From assembly GCA_020634885.1 (NCBI GenBank), contig JACKAW010000001.1, forward strand, positions 434,001-498,000: a DNA stretch of 64,000 bases, written 5' to 3'. The notes under the pieces are model-generated. The model saw only the letters and a list, made by a program, of their open reading frames with translations, searched no databases and was not told where the DNA came from. The position numbers and the translations under genes are program-made. The DNA comes from Anaerolineales bacterium. GTDB taxonomy: Bacteria > Chloroflexota > Anaerolineae > Anaerolineales > Villigracilaceae. Of the stretch, positions 9,275-17,680 are shown one piece after another (position 1 is the first letter of the stretch; each line of letters opens with the position of its first letter).

Positions 9275-11614
9275 ATGAGCGACTTTGTCCAACAAATTTT
9301 AAACCAACTGACCGTGCCGCCGGGAGATTTGATCTATTACATCGTCCTGGTGTTCGTGGTGATGGGCGCATTTCAATCGGCGCTTAACCACTGGCGCACA
9401 AGTGAGTTTCCACAAGCGAAACGCGCATACACGGGCTTGGGGGTTTTACTGGCAGCGCAATTAATTATGTTCTTCATGAGCGGTCTCGGCTGGCAGGAAA
9501 TTGTAGACCCATTAACGGTACTGCCGCCCATGGATCGTGCCTTTTTGGTATTCAGCATTATCTGGATCACCTGGCTGTATGCATTCCCCGAACCAAACCG
9601 TCAGGCAGATGCCAGTGCAATTATTCTGAGTATGTTCATTGTAACTGCCATGGGGCTTAGTTTGCTTTCTTGGCAGCGGCAGGCTGTACCCACACTTGAT
9701 GCCATCAGTTACAACCTTTCGCTGGATGATTTTATCTGGCAGATCGGGTCTCTACTTTTCGCAATAATTGGGATTGTCGTACTCTCCGTTCGAAAACCTG
9801 ATGGCAGGTGGTATGGTATTTTGCTGCTTTCCATGGGTGCCCTTGGGCATATTGGACAGTTGTGGCTGGGGCTTAAGGGTGATTTTTCGGGCATTGTTCG
9901 GTTGGCATACATGGCGGCGTTCCCTATCCTGCTTACTCTCCCACAAAGGTTTTCAGAAGGAAAGCTGGTGACATCCAGTCCGTTGCCCTCCAAGCCAGCC
10001 ACATACAAAATAGATACTGCGGGTCGTACCGAACGCAGACGTTACAGCACTGACCCTAAAACCTTCCATACCTTGCTGGCGGTAGCCGCGGAGAACAATT
10101 CCACCAAGATGAGTCAGGCGCTCACCCGCGCCATCGGTCAAACCATGCTGGCAGACCTGTGTTTTATGATCTACCTGACCGATAATAACAATCAAATGCA
10201 GATCGCCGGTGGGTACGATCTGATCCGTGAAGACAGTTTAGACGGCGGTTCGCTGACGAAGAATGCAATTCCCATGCTGGCAAATTCCATTCAACGCGGG
10301 CGTGCCTTACGCCTGCCCGCCAGCAGCACCTCGGCAGATATTAAGGGGCTTGGCGATATTTTAGGGTTGACCAACCCGGGTCATTTGCTTTATGTGCCGA
10401 TCCTCACGCCCGAAAAAGAAACACTGGGCGGGGTCTTGCTGCTCTCACCATATTCCGATAGAACCTGGAGCGCAGAAGATCAGGCTTTTCTCTCCAATAT
10501 CACCTCCTCGCTCGTGCCGATCATTCAGCGCAACCAGAAGATCAACAAACTAGAAGCGCAAAGTGATATGGCGCGTTTGCAAATGAGCGATCTTGAAGAG
10601 CGGGTAAAGCTGCTAACACAGCAGCTTGGTGAAGCAAGAACAGAAGTTGAAAAAGCCAATACAGCAGACATCAGCTCAATGAGAGCCGCGCAGGAAGAAT
10701 CACAGAATATCATTGCGCAGTTACAGCGTGAAAATTCAGAGTTGAGAGTCGGAAAGAATCTTCCGTCCACGCAGGCTGAAAATGAGTTGAGAGCCACCCT
10801 GCAAGAAATGGTCATTCTGCAAAGCAACCTTGCACAGGCTAATATGAAAATCCTTGAGCTGGAAAAAGGGCAGGCAAGCGCCAAAAGCACAGAACAGGCT
10901 GAAGTGATCGCTTCCATTTCACAGGAATTGCGGCAGCCGCTCTCCTCCATCGTTGGGTACACCGATTTACTGCTGGGCGAATCCGTAGGTATTCTTGGCG
11001 TGGTTCAAAAGAAATTTGTAGACCGTATCAAGGCTTCCACTGAACGAATCCGCAACCTGACGGATGACATGATCCGCATCACAACCCTGGCAACGGACTT
11101 GAATCAACTCAGCCCAGAAACTGTAGACATCAATACAGTTATAGACAATGCCATGTCTTACACCAGTTCGCAACTGCGCGAAAAGAACATATCCATTCAC
11201 CTTGAATTACCTAAATCACTGACCACCATTCAAGTCAACCGTGAAGCATTGCAGCAAATATTGATCCACTTACTTCAAAATGCGGGCGCAGCCACTCCCT
11301 TCGAAGGCACCATCAAGCTCAAGGTCTTAACAGGCGTAGAAAACAGCACGGAATACGTTCAACTTCAAGTAACAGATCAGGGCGGCGGCATTGATCCGTC
11401 CGATTTATCACGGGTATTTACCCGCCTATATCGTGCAGAAAATGTCTTAATTCAAGGCGTTGGCGATACCGGCGTGGGGCTTTCGATCGCCAAATCACTT
11501 GCCGAATCACAACATGGAAGAATATGGGTCGAAAGTGAATTTGGCAAAGGGTCAACCTTCAGTGTATTACTGCCGATCTCTGGGAACTATTCCGCAGGCG
11601 GGCAAAGGAATTAA
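9275..11614 (+). CDS. Membrane GAF histidine-kinase-like protein lacking the phospho-acceptor His
   Basis: A 779-residue protein: about seven N-terminal membrane spans (residues 15-225), a GAF-like domain (about 260-420), a coiled coil (about 425-535), then a HisKA-like dimerisation helix and HATPase_c domain. The ATPase half looks complete (L-L-Q-N-A, D-Q-G-G-G-I, G-V-G-L-S-I-A-K, G-K-G-S-T-F). The H-box reads S-Q-E-L-R-Q-P-L-S-S, with Gln550 where S-H-E-L-R-T-P has the phosphorylated His. It therefore may not autophosphorylate at the usual site and could act as an ATP-binding sensor or scaffold. It is followed after two bases by the LysM gene and then the LCP gene, suggesting an envelope-linked role. 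Confidence 0.85.
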   Translation: MSDFVQQILNQLTVPPGDLIYYIVLVFVVMGAFQSALNHWRTSEFPQAKRAYTGLGVLLAAQLIMFFMSGLGWQEIVDPLTVLPPMDRAFLVFSIIWITWLYAFPEPNRQADASAIILSMFIVTAMGLSLLSWQRQAVPTLDAISYNLSLDDFIWQIGSLLFAIIGIVVLSVRKPDGRWYGILLLSMGALGHIGQLWLGLKGDFSGIVRLAYMAAFPILLTLPQRFSEGKLVTSSPLPSKPATYKIDTAGRTERRRYSTDPKTFHTLLAVAAENNSTKMSQALTRAIGQTMLADLCFMIYLTDNNNQMQIAGGYDLIREDSLDGGSLTKNAIPMLANSIQRGRALRLPASSTSADIKGLGDILGLTNPGHLLYVPILTPEKETLGGVLLLSPYSDRTWSAEDQAFLSNITSSLVPIIQRNQKINKLEAQSDMARLQMSDLEERVKLLTQQLGEARTEVEKANTADISSMRAAQEESQNIIAQLQRENSELRVGKNLPSTQAENELRATLQEMVILQSNLAQANMKILELEKGQASAKSTEQAEVIASISQELRQPLSSIVGYTDLLLGESVGILGVVQKKFVDRIKASTERIRNLTDDMIRITTLATDLNQLSPETVDINTVIDNAMSYTSSQLREKNISIHLELPKSLTTIQVNREALQQILIHLLQNAGAATPFEGTIKLKVLTGVENSTEYVQLQVTDQGGGIDPSDLSRVFTRLYRAENVLIQGVGDTGVGLSIAKSLAESQHGRIWVESEFGKGSTFSVLLPISGNYSAGGQRN

Positions 11615-11616
11615 CC

Positions 11617-12441
11617 ATGCAAGGCACGCGCGAGTTTTGGAGTGCGCTCACAACAGCACTACTTTCCATTGTGCTCACTCTCGGTTCACTCTCCATATCC
11701 TTGGTAGGGTTTGAACCGGAAGAGAATTTTGAGCCAACGAACACAGCCGCGTTCGTCCCCCCTCCTGTAACAGCGACTCACACCCTTCCGCCCACATTTA
11801 CCCCTCTCGTTGCAATAGACACTCCTACAGCAACTGCCACACATACACTCATTCCAATGATATGTCAGGCGCCTTCCGGCTGGATATCAGTGATTGTGCA
11901 ATCTGGAGATACACTGGATGGTTTAGCCAGCCGTTACCAAACATCCAAAGAGCTTCTCCGTACAGGGAATTGCCTCCTCGGAAATGAAAATCTTATCGTC
12001 GGGAAGGGCATTTTCGTCCCACAAGTAGTCAATACCAGTACTCCATTTGTTTGCACACCCGGGAAAGCCGGATGGATAAAAGGGCATACTGTAGTAAAAG
12101 GGGATACCTTCTATAACATCGGAGCCCGATATGGCTACAGCGCCACGGAAATAAAAGTCGTAAATTGCCGAACCAGCGACTTGATCTACGTTGGAGAAGT
12201 ACTATATGTGCCAAATGTGCCTACACGCACACCTACAAACACTCCACTTCCAGGGGTCACATTCACGGCGGCGCCATCATTAACCCAACCTTTTACCCAA
12301 ACACCGCCTCCCTTCACACTTACGCCAGTAGCCACGAAAACTTCAGTGACCCAAACCCCATCGCCTGTGCCGTCCGCAACCGCTGTGCCTACTCAAACCG
12401 CCAGCCCAACACAACAACCCGTCAGCACAAACACACCGTAG
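11617..12441 (+). CDS. LysM-domain envelope protein with Thr/Pro-rich tail
   Basis: A 274-residue protein with an N-terminal hydrophobic segment (about residues 6-28) that may be a signal anchor. A T/P-rich linker is followed by two LysM repeats (about 88-135 and 148-200; V-Q-S-G-D-T-L-D-G-L-A and V-K-G-D-T-F-Y-N-I-G-A, each ending in I/L-x-V-P). LysM binds peptidoglycan. The tail is low-complexity Thr/Pro/Ser. It lies two bases after the kinase-like gene and about 27 before the LCP gene, so the three likely form one cell-wall operon. Confidence 0.87.
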   Translation: MQGTREFWSALTTALLSIVLTLGSLSISLVGFEPEENFEPTNTAAFVPPPVTATHTLPPTFTPLVAIDTPTATATHTLIPMICQAPSGWISVIVQSGDTLDGLASRYQTSKELLRTGNCLLGNENLIVGKGIFVPQVVNTSTPFVCTPGKAGWIKGHTVVKGDTFYNIGARYGYSATEIKVVNCRTSDLIYVGEVLYVPNVPTRTPTNTPLPGVTFTAAPSLTQPFTQTPPPFTLTPVATKTSVTQTPSPVPSATAVPTQTASPTQQPVSTNTP

Positions 12442-12468
12442 TTCTGTCTATTGCAGATTTCACCATCA

Positions 12469-13953
12469 ATGAAAAATAAATACCTCTTCAAAGCGAGTCT
12501 TTTCCTCGCGCTGGTTCTAGCATCCTGCACGCCATCTACCCCGATAAGCGAAGCAGCAGGCGCACCTTTTCTTCTTGTCACCTCAGCGCCCAATGCTTCG
12601 CCAACACCAACCCCATTTCAACCCTCACTTGCCACTCCCACACAGCCGCCGCTCGTGTTAAGTAATTCAAACACCATTCCACAAGCGTCCATTTTAGCAA
12701 GCGCAACACCTCTAGCCTCTCCAACACCTACAACCCCCGTCGAGCAATTATTCCCCACACAGGCAGCGCCTCCGGCACAGGTTGTCGTCAATACTCCATT
12801 ACCACTCCAGCCCATTTCAAACACCGAAACCATAAACTTCCTGCTCATCGGTTCAGACCGCCGCCCCGATGGAACATCCCACCGAACCGACACACTGCTC
12901 ATCGCAATTGTCTGGTATAAGGAGGGGCAAGTCTCCCTTATTTCGATCCCGCGCGATACCTGGTTGTACATTCCAGATGTAGGCATGGATCGCATCAATA
13001 CCGCTTATCAATATGGCGAATTTAGCGGCTACCCCGGTGGTGGAACAACTCTCTTAAAAGACACCATCTTCCAGAACTTTGGGATTCGCATTGACTATAC
13101 TGCCATGGTGGAATTTGACGGTTTTCGCCGCATCGTAGACACTTTGGGCGGGATCGATGTACCCATTGCCTGCCCCTACACCGACTGGAGGCTGATCTCC
13201 CCGGAACTCGACCAAAACAACGAAGATAATTGGTGGCTCTACACAGTAGGACCTGGACAAGTTCACATGGATGGCGATCTTGCCTTGTGGTATGCCCGCT
13301 CGCGATCCAAATCCAGTGATTTTGACCGTGGACGCCGACAACAGGAGGTGATTCGCACCATCTTCCAAAAAGCACTGCAAACCGACACCTTCAGCAAGAT
13401 TCCCCAACTGTACAGCGATTTCTCCAGCACCGTTCTCACCGATATGGGACTGACCGATATGCTGAGCCTGGCACCGTATGCCGTCAACTTCACCAACGCC
13501 AATATTCGAAGTTACTACATCCGTCCGCCCTACGTCCAACCGTGGACAACCCCCGGGGGCGCTGCCGTACTCTTACCACAAGATTCGCTCAACCAACTCT
13601 TGATCGAAGCCACGACCCTATCCGATTTTGCCGCTACGCGCAAAACAATCACGATTGAAGTAGTCAATGGCTCCAATTTTGAAACCATGGAAACACTGGC
13701 GGCATCCCGCCTGAACTACGCCGGATATGAAACCACTCTGGGTACAGTGGAAAACCACAACTATGGCACAACCGTCCTTGTAGACCACACCACTTCACAA
13801 GACGTCAATCAACGCCAAGCCATTCTCAATGTTCTAGGAACACCATCTGTAAACATTCTCTCCATACCAGACCCCAACAGTAAGGTCCAATACCACCTCA
13901 TCATCGGCGCCGATTATCAGGCATGTTTCCGCCCGGAAGAACTTTCACACTGA
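12469..13953 (+). CDS. LytR-CpsA-Psr (LCP) family protein with LytR C-terminal domain, lipoprotein
   Basis: Starting at the ATG at 12469 gives 494 residues; a TTG at 12451 is also in frame but adds six residues before the natural signal-peptide start. A lipobox L-A-S-C and a long T/P-rich linker precede the LCP catalytic domain. The LCP domain carries L-L-I-G-S-D-R-R, R-T-D-T-L-L-I, S-I-P-R-D-T-W, D-R-I-N-T-A-Y, G-G-I-D-V and the arginine motif Y-A-R-S-R-S ... D-F-D-R-G-R-R-Q-Q. LCP enzymes transfer lipid-linked glycopolymers to peptidoglycan. The last ~100 residues resemble LytR_C (V-E-V-V-N-G-S). Confidence 0.9.
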   Translation: MKNKYLFKASLFLALVLASCTPSTPISEAAGAPFLLVTSAPNASPTPTPFQPSLATPTQPPLVLSNSNTIPQASILASATPLASPTPTTPVEQLFPTQAAPPAQVVVNTPLPLQPISNTETINFLLIGSDRRPDGTSHRTDTLLIAIVWYKEGQVSLISIPRDTWLYIPDVGMDRINTAYQYGEFSGYPGGGTTLLKDTIFQNFGIRIDYTAMVEFDGFRRIVDTLGGIDVPIACPYTDWRLISPELDQNNEDNWWLYTVGPGQVHMDGDLALWYARSRSKSSDFDRGRRQQEVIRTIFQKALQTDTFSKIPQLYSDFSSTVLTDMGLTDMLSLAPYAVNFTNANIRSYYIRPPYVQPWTTPGGAAVLLPQDSLNQLLIEATTLSDFAATRKTITIEVVNGSNFETMETLAASRLNYAGYETTLGTVENHNYGTTVLVDHTTSQDVNQRQAILNVLGTPSVNILSIPDPNSKVQYHLIIGADYQACFRPEELSH

Positions 13954-13956
13954 CTC

Positions 13957-13985
13957 TTGCAAAAGCAGGCGGGCTCGGCTATAAT
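13957..13985 (+). promoter_or_regulatory. Sigma-70-type promoter of tRNA-Val
   Basis: TTGCAA (13957-13962), a 17-base spacer and a perfect TATAAT (13980-13985). Initiation is expected near 13992, a few bases before the mature tRNA 5' end. Confidence 0.8.
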
Positions 13986-13996
13986 CTCGCTCCGTT

Positions 13997-14070
13997 GGGC
14001 GCGTAGCTCAGTTGGTTAGAGCACTACTATCACACAGTAGGGGTCCGGGGTTCGAGTCCCTGCGCGCCCA
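13997..14070 (+). tRNA. tRNA-Val (anticodon CAC)
   Basis: A 74-nt cloverleaf. The acceptor stem GGGCGCG pairs with CGCGCCC, the D arm is GCTC/GAGC, and the anticodon stem CTACT/AGTAG encloses loop ATCACAC with CAC at 14031-14033, reading GTG (Val). The T arm is CGGGG-TTCGAGT-CCCTG. The discriminator is A and the CCA tail is not encoded. A promoter precedes it and an intrinsic terminator follows. Confidence 0.97.
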
Positions 14071-14071
14071 C

Positions 14072-14105
14072 AAAAAGACCGCCACCTAGGCGGTTTTTTT
14101 TGTTT
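14072..14105 (+). terminator. Intrinsic terminator after tRNA-Val
   Basis: A six-base GC stem (ACCGCC 14078-14083 with GGCGGT 14089-14094), preceded by A-residues and followed by a run of eight Ts. Confidence 0.88.
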
Positions 14106-14178
14106 TTAAGCGCCAGCCATATTTATTATAAAACTATCAGAAACTCTCAGAATCACAGCATGGAGGTCTTGTAGCTTT

Positions 14179-14184
14179 TATAAT
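14179..14184 (+). promoter_or_regulatory. -10 box (TATAAT) of ECF sigma gene
   Basis: A perfect TATAAT ends eight bases before the ATG at 14193. No ribosome-binding site fits between them, which suggests a leaderless transcript. Confidence 0.5.
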
Positions 14185-14192
14185 GAAGAAGT

Positions 14193-14834
14193 ATGACATC
14201 CCGAACCAACGAAAACTGGTTAACCGACCTGAGCGGCACAGGAATTGCTCATGAGGAAGCCTTATCAGATCTTCGCGCCATTGTTCAAAAAGGGCTTCCC
14301 TACGCCCTTTCACGCTGGCTTTCTTCAGATGACCCTCTCTTTCAGCCGCTTGTTGAGGAAGTAACGCAAGAAACGTTGTTACGCGTCTTGGATCAGCTCA
14401 ATACTTTTGAAGGACGCAGCCTATTCACGACCTGGGTTCACAAAATTGCCATTCGTATTGCGTTAACTGAACTGCGCCGCAAACGCTGGCGGGACTCTTC
14501 GCTGGATGAACTAACTGAAAACGAAGATGCCCCACCGCCACCCGGTCTACTCGCCGATCCCCACGCATCCCCTGAAACATCCACCGAACGTAAAGATATG
14601 ATCGAACGAGTGCGTCGCATCCTGGAAGAAGAATTAACTCCAAAGCAGCGTGAAGCGCTTGTCCTATTGGGCATTAAAGATATCCCCATGGAAGAAGCAG
14701 CCAAACGGATGAACACCAACAGGAACGCGCTCTACAAACTTTTGCATGACGCCCGCCTACGCCTCAAAAAACGCCTTGCCACAGAAGACCTTACGGCACA
14801 GGATGTCTTAACAGCATTTGAATCTCGCCAGTAA
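14193..14834 (+). CDS. ECF-type RNA polymerase sigma factor
   Basis: A 213-residue sigma-70-family protein. Region 2 is at about residues 40-100 (E-E-V-T-Q-E-T-L-L-R-V, F-E-G-R-S-L-F-T-T-W-V-H-K-I-A) and region 4 at about 135-200 (L-T-P-K-Q-R-E-A-L-V-L ... M-E-E-A-A-K-R-M-N-T-N-R-N-A-L-Y-K-L-L-H-D-A-R-L-R-L). It would recruit RNA polymerase to a dedicated promoter set. The next gene, a small zinc-ligand protein starting 34 bases after its stop, is the probable cognate anti-sigma factor. Confidence 0.92.
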   Translation: MTSRTNENWLTDLSGTGIAHEEALSDLRAIVQKGLPYALSRWLSSDDPLFQPLVEEVTQETLLRVLDQLNTFEGRSLFTTWVHKIAIRIALTELRRKRWRDSSLDELTENEDAPPPPGLLADPHASPETSTERKDMIERVRRILEEELTPKQREALVLLGIKDIPMEEAAKRMNTNRNALYKLLHDARLRLKKRLATEDLTAQDVLTAFESRQ

Positions 14835-14868
14835 GATTAATATATTATTAGTCGTCTCAATAACCAGA

Positions 14869-15165
14869 ATGGCTATCGAAAACTCACCCAACACTTCGCA
14901 AGATAATATTTCCAAGCCGGAACAGTTAACCGACGAGGTAGTAATGCGCTTCCTCAAAGTATTGGAACAGGTACGGGAAGAGGAACTATCATGTACAGAC
15001 ATGTACGCCAAACTGGATCAATTTGTAGAAACTGAAATCAAGGGCGGCGCCAATGCAGAAACTCTCACCCCGCTCATCCACGAGCACTTGGATATGTGCG
15101 CAGATTGCTGCGACGAGTATGACGCGCTACTCTCTGTAGTAGAAAACACCCAGGAAAACGATTAA
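14869..15165 (+). CDS. Putative soluble zinc-binding anti-sigma factor
   Basis: A 98-residue acidic protein from the ATG at 14869; an earlier in-frame start would overlap the sigma gene. Near the C-terminus it has H73-L-D-M-C77-A-D-C80, the H-x3-C-x2-C signature of zinc anti-sigma (ZAS) domains, and an upstream Cys42 could be the fourth ligand. There is no membrane span. The assignment rests on this motif and its position directly after an ECF sigma gene; overall similarity to known anti-sigma factors is weak. Confidence 0.6.
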   Translation: MAIENSPNTSQDNISKPEQLTDEVVMRFLKVLEQVREEELSCTDMYAKLDQFVETEIKGGANAETLTPLIHEHLDMCADCCDEYDALLSVVENTQEND

Positions 15166-15197
15166 GCAAAAATGACGGGTCAACCCGTCATTTTTGC
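15166..15197. terminator. Bidirectional intrinsic terminator
   Basis: Perfect 14-bp inverted repeat (15166-15179 with 15184-15197) with a four-base loop. A-run and T-run edges fall within the stem, so it can act on both strands, between the convergent anti-sigma and DUF1684 genes. Confidence 0.9.
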
Positions 15198-15701
15198 TTA
15201 ATAATACAATTTCTCACCAGCGCGAATTGCCACTTTCAAACGGTTCTCTGTCGGTGTGATCGGACAAGACCACATATCGTTATATGCACAATACGGGTTA
15301 TACGCCAGATTGAAATCAATAAAAAAGCGTCCTCCAGGCAAAGGCTCCGGCTCAAGGTAACGCCCTGCCGGGTAGGTTTCACTGCCAGCAAGCGCATCGA
15401 CAAATGGAAGAAAAAAACCGTGCTCACTCTGGTAAATCGTCAATTCAACTTGCGTACCTTCCACATCAAAAGAAAACTTACCAAACTTTTCATAATACTG
15501 CACCCCACCTGTTGAAGTCTGCATATTAAACCCCATTTTTACAGAAAATTCTTCCACCTTCACCTCTAACCTCAAAGCATCGTTTTCAGAAAAATATTTC
15601 AACCCAGAAAACAACTTCCTTTGTTCACGCGTCAATGGGCTTTGTGAATGCCCGCCAAAAAACTCGTCTTTTTCCGCACGTATCTCGTCCAATTCTGACA
15701 T
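15198..15701 (-). CDS. DUF1684 domain protein
   Basis: A 167-residue protein. The ATG at 15701 is chosen because AGGAG lies about five bases upstream; an in-frame TTG at 15722 has no such site. The C-terminal half shows DUF1684 hallmarks: G-R-F-F-I-D-F-N-L-A-Y-N-P-Y-C-A-Y and W-S-C-P-I-T-P-x-E-N-R-L, with a preceding F-L-P-F-V-D-A. Family function is unknown. It is a single gene ending in the shared terminator. Confidence 0.88.
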   Translation of the reverse strand: MSELDEIRAEKDEFFGGHSQSPLTREQRKLFSGLKYFSENDALRLEVKVEEFSVKMGFNMQTSTGGVQYYEKFGKFSFDVEGTQVELTIYQSEHGFFLPFVDALAGSETYPAGRYLEPEPLPGGRFFIDFNLAYNPYCAYNDMWSCPITPTENRLKVAIRAGEKLYY

Positions 15702-15774
15702 ATCAACTCCTGCTTTTTTCAATTAGACAGGCAACGAACACAATTTCTTACAAAAAAAGACAAAATATCCGCCC

Positions 15775-15803
15775 TTGCAAATTCCATATCTTTATGCTAT
15801 TTT
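15775..15803 (+). promoter_or_regulatory. Sigma-70-type promoter of the response-regulator gene
   Basis: TTGCAA (15775-15780), a 17-base spacer and TATTTT (15798-15803). An AAGGA ribosome-binding site lies between the predicted start and the ATG at 15824. Confidence 0.6.
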
Positions 15804-15823
15804 TAGCTTGAAAAGGAAGCCCA

Positions 15824-16204
15824 ATGTCTACAAAGCAAAAAACAGTCATGATCATTGAAGATGAAGTCGATGCAGCCGAATTATTTTCGGAAATGATGCG
15901 CATCAACGGCTTCCGTGTTATAAAAATGTTCTCAAGCGCCCCAGCCATCCCCATCATTGCACAGGAAAAACCTGACCTTATTCTGCTCGATGTGATGATG
16001 CCCGATATCTCTGGTTTGGAAGTCCTTCGTTATATACGCCGAGAACCAGATCTGGCAGGCATCCCAGTCATCATCCTCTCGGCTAAAAGTATGCCCACCG
16101 ATATCAAGAACGGAATTGAAGCGGGCGCCTCCGTTTACCTCACCAAACCTGTTGGATTCCTCGATCTGAAACAGGCAGTTGAAAAAGTACTTAAAACCTC
16201 ATAA
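15824..16204 (+). CDS. Single-domain response regulator (CheY-like)
   Basis: A 126-residue receiver domain with no output domain. It has the acidic pair E-D-E near residues 11-13, the phospho-acceptor aspartate in L-I-L-L-D-V-M-M-P-D, the S/T switch in I-I-L-S-A-K and the conserved Lys in L-T-K-P-V-G. It acts through partner proteins after phosphorylation by an unidentified kinase. It precedes thpR and rsfS on the same strand with very short spacers. Confidence 0.92.
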   Translation: MSTKQKTVMIIEDEVDAAELFSEMMRINGFRVIKMFSSAPAIPIIAQEKPDLILLDVMMPDISGLEVLRYIRREPDLAGIPVIILSAKSMPTDIKNGIEAGASVYLTKPVGFLDLKQAVEKVLKTS

Positions 16205-16218
16205 CAGGAACAACGCCC

Positions 16219-16788
16219 ATCCGCACTTTTATTGCAATCGATCTGCCTTCATCTGTCCAGGAAAGCATACAGAATCAAGCAACCCGCCTTCATACCCTGA
16301 TAGGTTCCGGCTCTATTCGCTGGGTTCCCCCAGTGAATATACATCTGACTTTGAAGTTTTTGGGAAATATTCCAGCCCCACATTTGGATTTTCTCAAACA
16401 AATGCTCATTGGTATAGCAGAGAGAGCAAAGCCATTTGATATGCAAATAAGCGGCATCGGCTCTTTTCCAAGCTCAAAGCGTCCTCGTATTATCTGGGCA
16501 GGAATTCACGCCCCAGCTGCCCTCTTCTCTTTACAAAAAGAAATCGAAGAAAAATCCACGCGCTTTGGCTACGAAAAAGAAACAAAGACATTTTCTCCAC
16601 ATCTTACCATTGGGCGCGTCCACCAGGAAGCGACAGCCAAAGAACTTGAAAGAATCGGCAACGCACTTGCATCGATCCAACTTGGCGGAATTATCACGTC
16701 CCGGGTAGACTCCGTGCATCTATATCAAAGCGACTTGAATCCAAAAGGTTCAATCTATACCAAACTATTTTCCGTACCCCTGAGGTGA
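16219..16788 (+). CDS. thpR: RNA 2',3'-cyclic phosphodiesterase (2H superfamily), apparent ATC start
   Basis: A protein of about 189 residues with the two 2H-phosphoesterase motifs H-L-T-L (in N-I-H-L-T-L-K-F-L-G) and H-L-T-I (in S-P-H-L-T-I-G-R). These hydrolyse 2',3'-cyclic phosphates on RNA. The family normally begins M-R-T-F-I-A-I-D-L. Here that segment is fully encoded, but the codon where Met belongs is ATC at 16219; AGGAA lies eight bases before it and an in-frame stop lies just upstream at 16192. No ATG/GTG/TTG gives a complete domain; the first usable one would remove the first catalytic strand region. ATC initiation is inferred; a sequencing error is the alternative. Confidence 0.82.
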   Translation: MRTFIAIDLPSSVQESIQNQATRLHTLIGSGSIRWVPPVNIHLTLKFLGNIPAPHLDFLKQMLIGIAERAKPFDMQISGIGSFPSSKRPRIIWAGIHAPAALFSLQKEIEEKSTRFGYEKETKTFSPHLTIGRVHQEATAKELERIGNALASIQLGGIITSRVDSVHLYQSDLNPKGSIYTKLFSVPLR

Positions 16789-16791
16789 AAC

Positions 16792-17136
16792 CTGAATACA
16801 TTAGACCTTGCCCGTGATATTGTCTACGCCCTCGAAGATAAAAAAGGCGAAAATATCATACTGATGGACATCAAAGATATTGCGTCCTTTACCGACTACT
16901 TTGTTATTTGCACCGGCACCAGTGACCGTATGCTTGATGCATTGGCGAACACCGCCATAGACGAAATTCGCAAAAAACATAAAAAGAAAACAAAAAAGCA
17001 GGGGCTTTCCCATGACGGTTGGGTCGTTGTTGATTTCGGCGATGTTGTGCTACACCTGCTCTCCCCCGACCAACGCGAATATTACCAACTTGAAGAACTT
17101 TGGGAAGAGGGGAAAGTCCTGTTAAGATTACAGTAA
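16792..17136 (+). CDS. rsfS: Ribosomal silencing factor RsfS, apparent CTG start
   Basis: A 114-residue protein of the RsfS/Iojap/DUF143 family, which binds ribosomal protein uL14 and blocks subunit joining. The N-terminus L-D-L-A-R-D-I-V-Y-A-L-E-D-K-K-G-E-N and F-T-D-Y-F-V-I-C-T-G-T-S are conserved, as is W-V-V-V-D-F-G-D-V-V-L-H. The conserved N-terminus lies upstream of the first ATG (16864). The only suitable initiation codon is CTG at 16792, with GAGGTG four bases upstream, three bases after the thpR stop. An in-frame TGA at 16786 bounds the frame. Confidence 0.88.
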   Translation: MNTLDLARDIVYALEDKKGENIILMDIKDIASFTDYFVICTGTSDRMLDALANTAIDEIRKKHKKKTKKQGLSHDGWVVVDFGDVVLHLLSPDQREYYQLEELWEEGKVLLRLQ

Positions 17137-17148
17137 TCTCAAAATATA

Positions 17149-17185
17149 AAAAGCGCCCGCGGAAGAATAATCCGCGGGCGCTTTT
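17149..17185. terminator. Bidirectional intrinsic terminator
   Basis: Perfect 15-bp inverted repeat (17149-17163 with 17171-17185) with a seven-base loop, GC-rich core and A/T-run ends. It sits between convergent rsfS and ndk. Confidence 0.92.
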
Positions 17186-17200
17186 ATCTCAACAACAATT

Positions 17201-17656
17201 TTATTTTTCAAACACCCACGCGTCAATTGCGCGATTCCAATCAACCAATTCTTCCTTTTTGAACCAGAGTGCTACTTCACGCTCACCTGTTTCGGGTTTA
17301 TCAGAAGCATGGATGAGGTTACGACCCACCTCAAGCGCAAAATCATGACGGATCGTACCGGGGGCGGCTTCCCACGGTTTGGTGGAACCAACTGTTTGAC
17401 GAATACAAACAACCGCATTGGGACCTTCCCACACCATTGCCATCACCGGAGCAGATGTAATATAAGCGATCAAGCCATCGTAAAAGCCCTTGCCCTTATG
17501 TTCAGCATAATGCGCTTCTGCCAACTCTTTGCTGACCGAAATAAATTTCGCGGCAACCAACCGCAAACCGCGTCGCTCAAAACGCGCTATGGCTTCACCG
17601 ATCAATCCACGCTGAACGCCATCTGGTTTTACAAGTACTAGAGATCTTTCCACTGA
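17201..17656 (-). CDS. ndk: Nucleoside diphosphate kinase
   Basis: A 151-residue protein from a GTG at 17656, which has GGAGG seven bases upstream; a longer in-frame start at 17707 would run through a palindromic spacer. Hallmarks are the N-terminal E-R-S-L-V-L-V-K-P-D-G, the R-x-T-V-G-x-T segment and the catalytic histidine in N-L-I-H-A-S-D (family usually N-x-I-H-G/A-S-D). It equilibrates NTP pools by a phospho-His ping-pong mechanism. It follows the TPR/PDWL gene after a hairpin that probably terminates that transcript. Confidence 0.96.
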   Translation of the reverse strand, partial: SVERSLVLVKPDGVQRGLIGEAIARFERRGLRLVAAKFISVSKELAEAHYAEHKGKGFYDGLIAYITSAPVMAMVWEGPNAVVCIRQTVGSTKPWEAAPGTIRHDFALEVGRNLIHASDKPETGEREVALWFKKEELVDWNRAIDAWVFEK

Positions 17657-17680
17657 ATTCCTCCAAAAGATGATTATAAA

